From NCBI RefSeq assembly GCF_033097365.1, contig NZ_AP028461.1, positions 9,761,501-9,825,500 of the forward strand: a stretch of 64,000 nucleotides of DNA, in the 5' to 3' direction. The notes beneath the pieces were generated by a model. That model was not told where the DNA came from, did not search any database, and saw nothing but the letters and a program-made list of their open reading frames with translations. Shown here piece after piece: positions 15,510 to 24,485 of this stretch (its first letter is position 1; each line of letters begins with the position of its first letter). The DNA is from Actinoplanes sichuanensis (lineage in GTDB: Bacteria; Actinomycetota; Actinomycetes; Mycobacteriales; Micromonosporaceae). The position numbers and the translations under genes were made by a program.

Positions 15510-17486
15510 TCAGATGGTGAGCGTCCAGGTGTTGATGTAGCCGGTGTCCGACGAGTAGACGTCCTGGGCCTTCAGGCGCCAGGTGCCGTTCGCCGCCTCG
15601 CTGGAGAGGTTGACGGTGTAGGTGGTGACGATGTTGTCCGTGCTGTCGGAGCTGGACGTCGCCTTCAGGGCGTAGGTGCTGCCGTCCGGTGCCACCAGGT
15701 CGAGCTTCACGTCACCCCGGTAGGTGTGCACGACGTTCACCGCGACCGTCGAGGTGGACGACGCGCTGCGGGCGCAGCCGCTGATCACGATGTCGCTGTA
15801 GATCGCGCTGCCGGCGTCCGGAATCGACACGTCGGTGGCGTTGGTGCCGGTGCAACCGGTCGGGGCGGTGGTCGGCGAGGTGGTGGGCGACGCGGTCGGC
15901 GACGTGGTCGGCGTGCTGGTGGTGCACGTCGGGTCGGCGGTCTGGGCCGGCACACTCACCGCGTCCCAGGCGGCCTTGGTCTTGTTGAACAGGCCACAGG
16001 TGCTGTCCAGGGCCTTGGCCGAGGTCAGCGTCCAGGTGCGGTACTTCAGGTAGGACGAGCTGCTGGTCTTCATCAGCATCGCGTTGTACATGATCTTGGT
16101 GGCGGTCTGGATGCCGACGCCGGTCAGAGCGCCGGTGCCGGTGCACCGGGTGCTGGCCGGCTGCCCGTTGGTCGGGTTGGTGCCCTCGGCGAGCAGGTAG
16201 AACCAGTGGTTGCCGGGACCGGCCGCGGCGTGCACCTCCTGGCTCGGGGTGCTGCTGGAGTAGCAGTTGTCGTCGCCGGCGAGCGACGGGTTGTACATGT
16301 ACCGGATCGGGCCGCTGCCGACCAGGTTGACCTCCTCGCCGACCTGGTAGTCGGCCGGGTCGTTGGCGTTGGCGGCGTAGGCCTCGGTGGCCGCGCCGAA
16401 CACGTCGCCGACGAACTCCTGGGTGCCGTTGCCGGAGATGCCGCCGGGGGTGTTGTCGTCGATGCCGTGGCCGATCTCGTGGCCGACGACGTCGAGCGAG
16501 GAGATCCACTGGCCGGCGCTGTTCTTGCCGATCTGGACCTGGCTGCCGTCGTAGTAGGCGTTGGTCTCGTTCAGGCCGACGCGGATCGGCCAGGCGCCAC
16601 CGCTGCTGGTGAAGCCGGTGCGGCCGAGCCAGCTGGACAGCATGGCCTTCTGCTTCTGCGCGGCGTAGAACGCGTCGACGCAGCCGGTCTCCTTGTTGGT
16701 GCCGGTGCCGTTGCCCCACACGTTGTCGGTGCCGCTGAAGGTCGTGTTGGTCGACGAGTCCTGGCAGGTCAGGGTCGCGATCGACGGGTCCTTCAGGCTG
16801 TATGTGCTACCCGAGAGCGTGGTGTCCAGGGTGACCGAGCCGGTGATCCAGCCGGTGCCGGTGCCGCTCACGTGGCTGATCTTGTCCTGGGTCCGCAGCA
16901 CCTTGCCGGTGAGCGCGTCGACGTCGACGGTGAGCCGGCTCGCGCCCTCGTTGCCGTGTTCGTCGATCTTGGTGCCGTTGATGACGGACTCCCAGGCGAG
17001 GGCCGGGGTACCGGTCGTGTTGAGCACGATCAGCTTGGTGCTCTCGACGTTCTTCACGGTCTTGAGCTCGGCCTTGGCGGCCGGGATCGAATCGGCCGCG
17101 GAGAGCTTCGGGGTCACCGAGAGCTGCCCGATCGGCCGGTCCTGCGCCACCGACGTGTACTGGGTCTGGCCGGAGCGGTCGGTGACGACGACGAAGTCAC
17201 CACCGACGACCTGCAGACCCTTGTAGGTGCGCTCGTAGGGGACGTACTGGAGGTTGTCTGTCGAGATCACCGGGCGCTGCACGAACACCTCGTCGGCGCT
17301 GGCCAGCAGCACCGCGGGGCGATCGGCGATGAGGGCCGCCGCCGAGTCCTTCGCGAGCGCCGCGACCGCGGCGGGGTCGGTGGGGATCGGTGTCTGGGCG
17401 GTCGCCGGTCCGACGACCGCCACCATCGCCGACGCCGCCGCGGTCGCGGCGGACAGGGCGATGACGACTGGGGTACGGGATTTCAC
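15510..17486 (-). CDS. Secreted M4 (thermolysin-family) metalloprotease with P domain
   Basis: 658 residues: signal peptide (1-30, ending PATAQ); FTP/PepSY propeptide (about 35-200); M4 catalytic domain with zinc motif H336EIGH340 and the downstream Glu in NGTQEFVGDVFGAATEAYA; a Thr/Pro/Ser linker (TPTTSPTAS type); and a C-terminal P/Homo B domain (about 555-658, VVHTYRGDVKLDLVAPDGSTY). It is an autoprocessed extracellular endopeptidase, made as an inactive precursor. The GTG start has GAGGAGAAGG upstream, and a candidate -10 TATACA lies near 17585. Confidence 0.95.
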   Translation of the reverse strand: MKSRTPVVIALSAATAAASAMVAVVGPATAQTPIPTDPAAVAALAKDSAAALIADRPAVLLASADEVFVQRPVISTDNLQYVPYERTYKGLQVVGGDFVVVTDRSGQTQYTSVAQDRPIGQLSVTPKLSAADSIPAAKAELKTVKNVESTKLIVLNTTGTPALAWESVINGTKIDEHGNEGASRLTVDVDALTGKVLRTQDKISHVSGTGTGWITGSVTLDTTLSGSTYSLKDPSIATLTCQDSSTNTTFSGTDNVWGNGTGTNKETGCVDAFYAAQKQKAMLSSWLGRTGFTSSGGAWPIRVGLNETNAYYDGSQVQIGKNSAGQWISSLDVVGHEIGHGIDDNTPGGISGNGTQEFVGDVFGAATEAYAANANDPADYQVGEEVNLVGSGPIRYMYNPSLAGDDNCYSSSTPSQEVHAAAGPGNHWFYLLAEGTNPTNGQPASTRCTGTGALTGVGIQTATKIMYNAMLMKTSSSSYLKYRTWTLTSAKALDSTCGLFNKTKAAWDAVSVPAQTADPTCTTSTPTTSPTASPTTSPTTAPTGCTGTNATDVSIPDAGSAIYSDIVISGCARSASSTSTVAVNVVHTYRGDVKLDLVAPDGSTYALKATSSSDSTDNIVTTYTVNLSSEAANGTWRLKAQDVYSSDTGYINTWTLTI

Positions 17487-17669
17487 GCCTTCTCCTCTCC
17501 CGCCCGGGGGATTGGCGGGCGGGCCTCAGCCGTCTCCAGGACGGCGGGTCACACCGGGGTGACTTGAGGTGAGACGTTATGTATAGACAGGCTTCACCGA
17601 ATCGGGGAAAACCCTTGCGCTTCACAGCAAGCGTTCAGGACTCCCAGGAAGTACTCAGGAATCGAGGCC

Positions 17670-18269
17670 TCACGATCCGACTTCACTGACCTCGACGAAG
17701 GGCTCGTTGTTCCACCATTGAGCGTGGACGATGAAGCCCTTCTCGGTCCGGATGAAGTAGACGGCCAGGTTGACGTCGGACCCCTGCTTCTCCACCCGGT
17801 AGCCATCGGCGGGCGTGGCAGTGACGAGCGACACTATGCCCTTACTCGTCATCCGGATCACCGCGACGCCGCCCTCGGTGGTGAACGACTTCACATAGGT
17901 CTTCACGCCGTCACTGGTAGTGACGGTCCAGCCGTTCTCCGTGGAGGTCGCCGGAGCCGTCGTGGTGGTCGCCGGGGACGATCCGGGAGCCGACGGCGAC
18001 TTGGACGTGGGCTTCGGATCGGCCGACGACGGCCGGCTGCGCGACGGTGTGGGCCGGGTCGTGCGGGTCGGGTCGGCGGTCTCCGGGGGCGGCGCGGCGC
18101 CGGTCTCCGACACCGCGGCCGGAGCCGGAAGCTGGTCGATGTCCGGCAGCTCACCCGAGTCGGCGCGAGCCGCGTTGAGAACCGGGGAGAGCGCCACCGA
18201 GGAGAGCACGATGCTCGTCGCTGTGGCCACACACCACCCGGCTATCGGCACCCACCTGGAAGATCGCAC
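17670..18269 (-). CDS. Secreted or membrane-anchored hypothetical protein
   Basis: 199 residues: one hydrophobic N-terminal segment (about 8-30, signal or anchor); a disordered Pro/Thr/Ser linker (TADPTRTTRPTPSRSRPSS); and a small C-terminal beta-rich domain (ENGWTVTTSDGVKTYVKSFTTEGGVAVIRM to the end) of unknown function. The GTG at 18269 is chosen because it opens the hydrophobic segment correctly. It is divergent from the two-component system by 36 bp, so the promoters overlap. Confidence 0.7.
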   Translation of the reverse strand: MRSSRWVPIAGWCVATATSIVLSSVALSPVLNAARADSGELPDIDQLPAPAAVSETGAAPPPETADPTRTTRPTPSRSRPSSADPKPTSKSPSAPGSSPATTTTAPATSTENGWTVTTSDGVKTYVKSFTTEGGVAVIRMTSKGIVSLVTATPADGYRVEKQGSDVNLAVYFIRTEKGFIVHAQWWNNEPFVEVSEVGS

Positions 18270-18305
18270 GCGGCCATTCTCGCACCTGGTCCTATGGTTA
18301 TCGCC

Positions 18306-18992
18306 ATGGCGATGATCCTGTTGGTCGAGGACGACCGCATCATCACGGCCGCCCTGACCAGGGCGCTGACCGATGCCGGGCACGTGGTGCGCCCGGTCGG
18401 TCAGGCTGCCCAGGCGTTGAAGATCGTCACCCAGGAGCGGCCCGACCTGGTGATTCTCGACCTCGGACTGCCCGATATCGACGGCACCGACGCGCTGCGG
18501 ATGATGCGCACCGTCTCCGATGTGCCGGTGATCGTGGCCACCGCACGCCGCTCCGAGGCGGACATCATCGCGCTTCTCAGTGCCGGCGCCGACGACTACG
18601 TGACCAAGCCGTTCTCCGGCGGCCACATCCTCGCCCGCATCTCGGCGGTGCTGCGCCGGGCCCGGACCATCACCGAGCAGCAGCCCAACACGATCACGGT
18701 GGGTGAGCTGGTGATCAAGCCGCGGCAGCGCCGGGTCGAACTCCGTGGCGAGCCGTTGCAGCTCACCCGGCGTGAGTTCGACGTGCTCGCGTATCTTGCC
18801 GAACGGGTCGGCCAGGTGATCAGCCGCCGCGAGCTGATGAACCAGGTGTGGCAGCAGGCGCGGATCGGCGAGGAACAGACCATCGACGTCCACATCTCCT
18901 GGCTGCGCCGCAAACTCGGCGAGACCGCCGCGAAACCGCGTTACCTGCACACCGTACGGGGAGTGGGCGTCATGATGGTCGATCCGCAATGA
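18306..18992 (+). CDS. OmpR/PhoB-family response regulator
   Basis: 228 residues: receiver domain with phospho-acceptor Asp52 (VILDLGLPD), acidic pair in LLVEDD and Lys101 (YVTKP); and a C-terminal winged helix (LQLTRREFDVLAYLAERVGQVISRRELMNQVW, DVHISWLRRKLGE, YLHTVRGVGVMM). TATGGT is 7 nt before the ATG with no Shine-Dalgarno, so it is probably leaderless. Its stop overlaps the kinase start by ATGA. It controls unknown targets. Confidence 0.95.
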   Translation: MAMILLVEDDRIITAALTRALTDAGHVVRPVGQAAQALKIVTQERPDLVILDLGLPDIDGTDALRMMRTVSDVPVIVATARRSEADIIALLSAGADDYVTKPFSGGHILARISAVLRRARTITEQQPNTITVGELVIKPRQRRVELRGEPLQLTRREFDVLAYLAERVGQVISRRELMNQVWQQARIGEEQTIDVHISWLRRKLGETAAKPRYLHTVRGVGVMMVDPQ

Positions 18993-20293
18993 GGTGGGCG
19001 CTCAACCGTCTGGCACTGGCGATCACCTCGATGGTGGCGCTCGCCTTCCTCGTGCCGCTCGCCGTCGCGACCCGGCAGATCGCCTACGACCGGGCCATCT
19101 CCGACGCCCGCCAGCAGGCCACCTCGATGGTCACCGTGCTCGGTGTCGACAGTGATCTGGTCACCCTGACCAACGCGGTGGCCAGTACCGCGGCCGGCAG
19201 CGACGGGCGGCTCGCCCTGCACCTGCCCGACATCGCCCCGATCGGGACCTCGCACCTCAGCAACGCGACCGTGCGGCGGGCGGCCGAGGAACGCCGGGCC
19301 GCCACCGCCGAGGCCGAGGGCGGGGTCGCGTACCTCCAGCCGACCGTGCTCACCGATGGTCGTACCGTCGTGGTCGAGGTTTTCGTGCCGGGTGAGGAGA
19401 CCCGGCGCGGCGTCGGATTCGCCTGGCTCGCCCTCGGCGGCCTCGCGATCGTGCTGGTCGGCGGCTCGACGCTGCTCGCCGACCGGCTCGGCAGCCAGCT
19501 GGTCCGGTCCACCCGCCAGCTCGCCGCGGCGAGTCGCCGCCTCGGCGGCGGCGAACTCAACGAACGCATCACCCCGACCGGGCCGCGCGAACTGCGCGAC
19601 GCGGCCAGCGCGTTCAACACCATGGCCGACGACCTGCGACGGTTGCTGGATCGCGAGCGTGAGCTCGCCGCCGATCTCTCCCACCGATTGCGTACGCCGT
19701 TGACCGGCCTCCGTCTCGATGTCGAGGCGATGCCACCCGGCCCGATCGCCGAACGTATGCGCCAGGCCTGTGACCTGCTCGACGAGGAACTCGAAGCGAT
19801 CATCACCGGCGCCCGCCTGGGCAGCATCGAGAAGCGCGGCTCTCAGCAGTGCGACCTGGTCGAGGTGCTGGCCGACCGGCTGGCCTTCTGGTCGGTGCTC
19901 GCCGAGGACCAGGAACGGCCCTGGGAGGTGGTCGGCGGCAACGAGCAGGTTCTGCTCCCGATGCCGGCCGGCGAGGTGATCCTGGTGGTGGACGCGCTGC
20001 TCGGCAACGTCTTCTCGCACACTCCGGACGGCACCGCGTTCCGGGTCAGCGTCTCGACCAGTGGCCTGCTCGTCGACGACGCGGGACCCGGCATCCCCGA
20101 TCCGGAACGGGCCGTGACCCGCGGTTTCAGCGGCGCGGGATCGACCGGACTGGGCCTGGACATCGTGCGCCGAGCCGCCGAGACGGTGCGCGGTCAAATG
20201 GTCATCGACCGCAGCCCGTTGGGGGGAGCGCGCATCGGGATCCTCCTGCACGCACCCGTTCTGGAGCCCGCTGAACAGCGCAAACGTCGCTGA
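18989..20293 (+). CDS. Sensor histidine kinase of the two-component pair
   Basis: 434 residues: TM1 (about 8-28); a short extracytoplasmic sensor (about 30-142); TM2 (about 146-166); HAMP (about 167-220); the H-box DLSHRLRTPLTGL with phospho-acceptor His232; and HATPase (LLGNVFSHTPDGT N-box, DDAGPGIP and GSTGLGLDIV G-boxes). The N-box Asn is retained. It is translationally coupled to the regulator upstream. The signal is not evident. Confidence 0.93.
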   Translation: MRWALNRLALAITSMVALAFLVPLAVATRQIAYDRAISDARQQATSMVTVLGVDSDLVTLTNAVASTAAGSDGRLALHLPDIAPIGTSHLSNATVRRAAEERRAATAEAEGGVAYLQPTVLTDGRTVVVEVFVPGEETRRGVGFAWLALGGLAIVLVGGSTLLADRLGSQLVRSTRQLAAASRRLGGGELNERITPTGPRELRDAASAFNTMADDLRRLLDRERELAADLSHRLRTPLTGLRLDVEAMPPGPIAERMRQACDLLDEELEAIITGARLGSIEKRGSQQCDLVEVLADRLAFWSVLAEDQERPWEVVGGNEQVLLPMPAGEVILVVDALLGNVFSHTPDGTAFRVSVSTSGLLVDDAGPGIPDPERAVTRGFSGAGSTGLGLDIVRRAAETVRGQMVIDRSPLGGARIGILLHAPVLEPAEQRKRR

Positions 20294-20337
20294 TAACGGC
20301 TTTAAAAGCGGTTTCCGGTTCCTTTAAGGCTCCGTTA
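20294..20337. promoter_or_regulatory. Dyad with paired TTTAA boxes between the kinase and LPMO genes
   Basis: Outer arms TAACGG (20294) and CCGTTA (20332) enclose TTTAAA (20301) and TTTAAG (20323), starts 22 bp apart with CCGG between. This may be an operator of the LPMO gene or a weak terminator of the kinase operon. A similar pair stands before the chitinase gene (36498-36526). Confidence 0.45.
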
Positions 20338-20396
20338 TGGCAGCCGCTCCTAATGTTCGCCCGGTAACTGCCAGGTCGAATCATTGGAGAGCTGAC

Positions 20397-21206
20397 ATGC
20401 GCAGGAAGATCGCCTACCCGCTGGCCACCCTCGGGATGGTCGCCTCGTCGTTGGCGGTTGCGTCGTCGCCCGCCCTGGCACACGGCTACGTCTCCTCGCC
20501 CCCGAGCCGCCAAGCGCAGTGCGCCGCCGGCTCGGTCGCGAACTGTGGCGCCATCCAGTTCGAGCCGCAGAGCGCGGAGGCGCCCAAGGGGTCGAAGGAG
20601 TGCAACGGCGGTGTCGCCGCCTTCTCCGAGCTGAACGACGACTCGCTGCCGTGGCGGGCCACCAACGTCGGGAAGTCGGTGACCTTCAACTGGGTCCTGA
20701 CCGCGCGGCACCGGACGGCCACCTGGGTGTACTACGTGGACGGCAACCCGGTCGCCACCTTCGACGACAAGAACGCCATCCCGGCGGCCTCCGTCTCGCA
20801 CACCGTCGACCTGAGCCGCTTCTCGGGCCGTAAGACGGTTCTCGCGGTGTGGAACATCGGCGACACCCCGATGGCCTTCTACAACTGTGTGGACGTCAAC
20901 ATCGGTGGCACCGGCGGTGGTTCGACGACCCCGACCACGCCGCCGGCGACCACGGCGCCGACGACCCCGCCGGCCACCACGCCCACCACCGCGCCGACGA
21001 CCGCGCCGACCACCGCGGCCCCGACCGCCACCAGCACCTCCTCGTCCGGCTCGGCGACCGGCAAGGCCTGGGCACCGGGGGTCGCCTACAAGATCAACGA
21101 CGTGGTGTCGTACGAGGGGGTCTCCTACAAGTGCCGCCAGTCGCACCAGTCGATCCGCAGCTGGGAGCCCTCCATCTGGACGCTCGCCCTCTGGCTGCCG
21201 CTGTGA
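20397..21206 (+). CDS. AA10 lytic polysaccharide monooxygenase with CBM5/12
   Basis: 269 residues. The signal peptide ends SPALA, so the mature protein begins with His29 (HGYVSSPPSRQ), which with His105 (LTARHRTATWVYYV) forms the copper histidine brace. Catalytic domain about 29-172; a Pro/Thr linker (TTPTTPPATTAPTT type); and a C-terminal CBM5/12 chitin-binding module (AWAPGVAYKINDVVSYEGVSY). It oxidatively cleaves chitin or cellulose outside the cell. The ATG has GGAGAG 7 nt upstream. Its stop overlaps the DUF305 lipoprotein start (GTGA), so the two are translated together. Confidence 0.95.
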   Translation: MRRKIAYPLATLGMVASSLAVASSPALAHGYVSSPPSRQAQCAAGSVANCGAIQFEPQSAEAPKGSKECNGGVAAFSELNDDSLPWRATNVGKSVTFNWVLTARHRTATWVYYVDGNPVATFDDKNAIPAASVSHTVDLSRFSGRKTVLAVWNIGDTPMAFYNCVDVNIGGTGGGSTTPTTPPATTAPTTPPATTPTTAPTTAPTTAAPTATSTSSSGSATGKAWAPGVAYKINDVVSYEGVSYKCRQSHQSIRSWEPSIWTLALWLPL

Positions 21207-21817
21207 AGCGCCGGTTGGCCGCCGCGCTGGTGATCGCGGCCGTCCCGCTGCTGCTGGGCGCTTGCGGTACCGATGTCGACAAGCCGGCCACGCCGGCCGG
21301 CACCACCGCCAAGGCCGACGTCAAGAACGTCGCCGAGATCACCGCGGGCTCGACGTTCAACGACACCGACGTGATGTTCCTGCAGATGCTGATCGACAAC
21401 CTGGGCCAGGGTCAGGAGATGGCGCAGACCGCGGCCAAGCGGGCCACCCGCCCCGAGGTCGCCGAGCTGGCCAAGGCCGTGCAGGTCACCCAGGCCGACG
21501 AGATCAAGCTGATGAAGAGCTGGCTCGCCGAATGGGGTAAGCCGGCCACCCTCGACGAGCGGGTCAGCCTGCACGCCGACCACGGTGGCATGCCGAGCAC
21601 CGGGGACAAGGAGATCGCCTCGCTGACGACGGTGAAGAAGGCGCAGTTCGAGACGGCGTTCCTCAACCTCTTCCTGGCGCACCAGCACAACGCCGTCGAG
21701 TTCGCTCAGATGGAACTCGACAAGGGTGGCAACGAGCTGGCCAAGTCCTTCGCGGAGCGGGTCAAGCAGTCTCGTACCGACCAGGTCCAGCAGATGCTCA
21801 AGTTGCTCGCCGGCTGA
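21203..21817 (+). CDS. DUF305 lipoprotein, possible copper-binding partner of the LPMO
   Basis: 204 residues: lipoprotein signal with lipobox LLGAC (Cys21), then one DUF305 four-helix domain (FNDTDVMFLQMLIDNLGQGQEMAQTA, HADHGGMP, FLNLFLAHQHNAVEFAQMEL), rich in Met and His at the helix faces. A cyanobacterial DUF305 protein, CopM, binds copper; most members are uncharacterised. The GTG start overlaps the LPMO stop, so the stoichiometry of a secreted copper enzyme and this protein appears linked. A strong terminator follows. Confidence 0.9.
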   Translation: MKRRLAAALVIAAVPLLLGACGTDVDKPATPAGTTAKADVKNVAEITAGSTFNDTDVMFLQMLIDNLGQGQEMAQTAAKRATRPEVAELAKAVQVTQADEIKLMKSWLAEWGKPATLDERVSLHADHGGMPSTGDKEIASLTTVKKAQFETAFLNLFLAHQHNAVEFAQMELDKGGNELAKSFAERVKQSRTDQVQQMLKLLAG

Positions 21818-21826
21818 CGGATGGTC

Positions 21827-21865
21827 GGAAAACGGGGCAGTCCATCACGGACTGCCCCGTTTTCC
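21827..21865 (+). terminator. Intrinsic terminator of the LPMO-DUF305 unit
   Basis: A perfect 17-bp stem (21827-21843 with 21849-21865), loop ATCAC, followed by GGTTTTCT. It lies only 15 bp before the next start codon, so the next gene needs its own promoter within or beyond it, or read-through. Confidence 0.88.
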
Positions 21866-21879
21866 GGTTTTCTGGGCTG

Positions 21880-22995
21880 ATGATGGTTCTACCTAGTATT
21901 TCCGCCGCGGTCGTGTCCCTGGTCCTGGTTGTGCCGCCGCTCTGGGACCACCCCGGATACGACGCCGAGGACAGCCACCACAACCCGGCCGAGACCGTGA
22001 TCAACGCCGACCGGATCCGGCACGTGGTCAAGAAGTGGCAGGCCGGCCTACGAACCAGTGCGGAGAGCTGTTCCGGATTCGGTGAGCCGGTGCTGTCCGG
22101 TGGGCGGGTCTACGTCAGTGACCAGCTCGGGATCTCCGCCTACGCGGCGGCGGACGGAGCCGTGAGCTGGCGGTACGACTGGGCCTATCCCGGTGACAGT
22201 GAGACGCCCCGGCTCGCCGTCGCCGACGGGCTGCTGATCGTCGCCGGCGGAGACTGCAACTCGCAGAGCGACCCGGACGGGGAGATCATCGCGCTCGACG
22301 CCCGGACCGGGCTGCCCCGGTGGAGGCTACCGGTGGACGTCCCGGTCGACTCGGTGGTCGTCGACAAGAGTCTCGTCGTCATCTCCGGCGGATCGCCCTC
22401 GGATGAGGATGCGGTCATCGCCTACCACGTCCGGGACGGGCGGCAGGCCTGGCAGAAGAGCCGGTATCTGGCGGCCGGGGTGTCCGCGGACGGGACGATC
22501 CTGGCCCGGGCCACCGACGGATCCGACGTGGAGACCGGGACCAGTGCCGGGATCGCGATCGCCACCGGCAGCGTGCGGTGGACCCGGAAAGGGAAGTGGA
22601 CCGCGCAGGCCGCATCGCCGGGGGCGGAACGGTTCCTGGTCACGGACGAGACGGGGACGCTGCGATCGGTCCGGGTCTCCGACGGGCGGCTCGAGTGGAC
22701 CGCGGCGTCCTTCCCGTCCTCGGAATCGATCATGGTCGACCGGAACCGGGTCTATCGCGTGTCCGGACGCGACGTCGAAGCCCTGAACGCGGCCGACGGG
22801 AAACGGGTCTGGACGGTACGGCAGAAGGCCGACGGGACACAGCCGGCCGGCGCCGCTGGGCTGATCTATACCGGGGCGGCCGTGCTGAACGCCGCCGACG
22901 GGAAGGTGGCCGGGCCGGACCTCCCCGGGCGGCTGATCGTGGCCGGCGGACGGATCCACCAGGTGGTGAGCGGACAGCTCCGAACCCTCGGCTGA
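21880..22995 (+). CDS. Secreted PQQ-like beta-propeller protein
   Basis: 371 residues. A hydrophobic N-terminus (about 1-22) is followed by repeated WD/PQQ-type blades: GGRVYVSDQLGISAYAAADGAVSWRYDW, IIALDARTGLPRWRL, VIAYHVRDGRQAWQ, GIAIATGSVRWTR and VEALNAADGKRVWTV. This pattern (A.d..tG...W) marks a propeller used for binding rather than PQQ catalysis, since no cofactor partner genes adjoin. Three cysteines sit in the first blades. ATG 21880 or 21883; no good Shine-Dalgarno. Confidence 0.8.
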   Translation: MMVLPSISAAVVSLVLVVPPLWDHPGYDAEDSHHNPAETVINADRIRHVVKKWQAGLRTSAESCSGFGEPVLSGGRVYVSDQLGISAYAAADGAVSWRYDWAYPGDSETPRLAVADGLLIVAGGDCNSQSDPDGEIIALDARTGLPRWRLPVDVPVDSVVVDKSLVVISGGSPSDEDAVIAYHVRDGRQAWQKSRYLAAGVSADGTILARATDGSDVETGTSAGIAIATGSVRWTRKGKWTAQAASPGAERFLVTDETGTLRSVRVSDGRLEWTAASFPSSESIMVDRNRVYRVSGRDVEALNAADGKRVWTVRQKADGTQPAGAAGLIYTGAAVLNAADGKVAGPDLPGRLIVAGGRIHQVVSGQLRTLG

Positions 22996-23137
22996 GTGCC
23001 GGTGCGGCCGGTCCTCCGGATGTGGCGGGCGGGCGTGGTGCGGTCGGGGAGTGATGGCCGTACCACCGCGGGGGTTGCTGTTGGGTTGTTCTCGACTCTT
23101 CGAACTTTGCGGCATTTCGGCTGGTCCGAAGGGGGAG

Positions 23138-23160
23138 GTGGCGCCGAGGGACGGCGCCAC
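23138..23160 (+). terminator. Hairpin between the propeller gene and the MFS gene
   Basis: GTGGCGCC and GGCGCCAC form an 8-bp stem with a 7-nt loop, followed by TTTCCT and then the GGAGGTG of the MFS gene. It may terminate the previous message or attenuate the MFS gene. The 188-bp gap holds no other feature I can support. Confidence 0.45.
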
Positions 23161-23183
23161 TTTCCTGTGGAGGTGCCGCCGTT

Positions 23184-24416
23184 TTGGCTCCGATGTTCGC
23201 GCCGCTCCGAGAGCGCAACTACCGGCTGTGGGCGACCGCCGACCTGGTTTCGGTCAGCGGCACGTGGATGCAGGTGCTGGCGTTGAACTGGCTGATCCTG
23301 TCGGCCACCGGCTCGGCCACCGCGATGGGCGCGGTCGTCATGCTGCAGTCGCTGCCGGTGCTCCTGCTCGGCAGTTGGGGCGGCGCCCTCGCCGACCGGC
23401 TGCCGGCCCGGCCCATGCTGATCGCCTTCCAGGCGGTGCGCGCCCTGCTCGCCCTGGCCCTGCTCCTGCCCGGCGGAAACTGGACGATCTACGCGGTCGC
23501 CCTGGCCTCCGGCGTGATCGGCTCCTTCGAAGGTCCGGTTCTCGGCCGTTTCGGCTCCGCCCTCGTCAATCGGGAGACGCTGGCCTCCGCGCTGGCCCTC
23601 GGCTCGGTCCTCAGCTCCGCCGGCCGGATCGGCGGCATGGCCCTCGGCGGCGTGCTGATCGGCGTCACCGGCCCGTCGGCGCTGTTCGTGATCAACGCGG
23701 TGTCATATCTCGCGGTGATCGTCGCCCTGCTCGCCATGCGCCTCGGCGACATGCGTCCCCTCGCCGTGGCCGCCCCGTCCGAGGGCGGCGTCATCGCCGG
23801 TCTCCGCTACCTCCGGGGCCGACCGGTGATCATGGTGGTGCTGGCGCTGTCGTTCGTGCTCGGCTCGCTCGGCCGCAACTACCAGGTCTCGATGGCCGCG
23901 ATGGTGTCCGGCCCGCTGGGTGGAACGTCCGGTTCGTACGGTCTGTTGTCGACCGCCTTCGCTGTCGGTGCGGTCGCCGGTGGCCTGCTGCTGGCCGGAA
24001 CCGGACGCTCGACGCTGCGGGTCCTGGTCGGCACCGGCCTCCTGATCAGCGCCCTGCAGTTCTGCTCCGGCCTGGCCCCGAACGTGCTCGGCTTCGCCGC
24101 CCTGATCCTGCCGATCGCCGCCGGCGCCGTCATCTTCGACACGGTCGTCTCCACCCGGATCCAGCTGGACACCCGGGAGGAGATGCGCGGCCGGGTGCTG
24201 GCCACGGTCGGCATCGTGTCGTCGCTGTCCGGAATCGTCGGCGCACCGGCGATCGGCTGGCTGTGCGACACCCTCGGCGCGCGCGGGGCACTGGTCACGG
24301 CCGGCGCGCTCACCACCGTCGCGGCGGTGGTGGGAGGGGTCGTACTGGTGCGCTTGAAGGGCCGCTCGCTGAACTGGTCCGTCCTGCTGAACCGCCCCAC
24401 CGAACAGCCCGCCTGA
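23184..24416 (+). CDS. MFS exporter (MFS_3/enterobactin-exporter type)
   Basis: 410 residues with twelve predicted transmembrane helices. The N-terminus FAPLRERNYRLWATADLVSVSGTWMQVLALNWLIL is typical of the EntS-like MFS_3 group, with GGALADRLPARP as motif A after TM2. It should export a small hydrophobic compound by proton antiport. GGAGGTG at 23169 favours a TTG start at 23184; ATG 23193 lies 17 nt from that site. Confidence 0.9.
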   Translation: MAPMFAPLRERNYRLWATADLVSVSGTWMQVLALNWLILSATGSATAMGAVVMLQSLPVLLLGSWGGALADRLPARPMLIAFQAVRALLALALLLPGGNWTIYAVALASGVIGSFEGPVLGRFGSALVNRETLASALALGSVLSSAGRIGGMALGGVLIGVTGPSALFVINAVSYLAVIVALLAMRLGDMRPLAVAAPSEGGVIAGLRYLRGRPVIMVVLALSFVLGSLGRNYQVSMAAMVSGPLGGTSGSYGLLSTAFAVGAVAGGLLLAGTGRSTLRVLVGTGLLISALQFCSGLAPNVLGFAALILPIAAGAVIFDTVVSTRIQLDTREEMRGRVLATVGIVSSLSGIVGAPAIGWLCDTLGARGALVTAGALTTVAAVVGGVVLVRLKGRSLNWSVLLNRPTEQPA

Positions 24417-24485
24417 CCCCGGTGCCGCCCAGCCGATTCGGTAGCGTGAGCAGGCATGCCACTCCGCCAGCACTGAGGGGAACAC

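Noticed and set aside
17549..17564. GTCAC-N6-GTGAC inverted repeat upstream of the M4 protease as a partner of the 28818 repeat
   Set aside because: The spacer differs (6 versus 5) and the flanks do not match, so a shared regulator is not supported.
15414..17567. 717-codon plus-strand frame opposite the M4 protease
   Set aside because: The minus frame is a complete M4 protease with all motifs. The plus frame is low-complexity Gly/Arg/Val.
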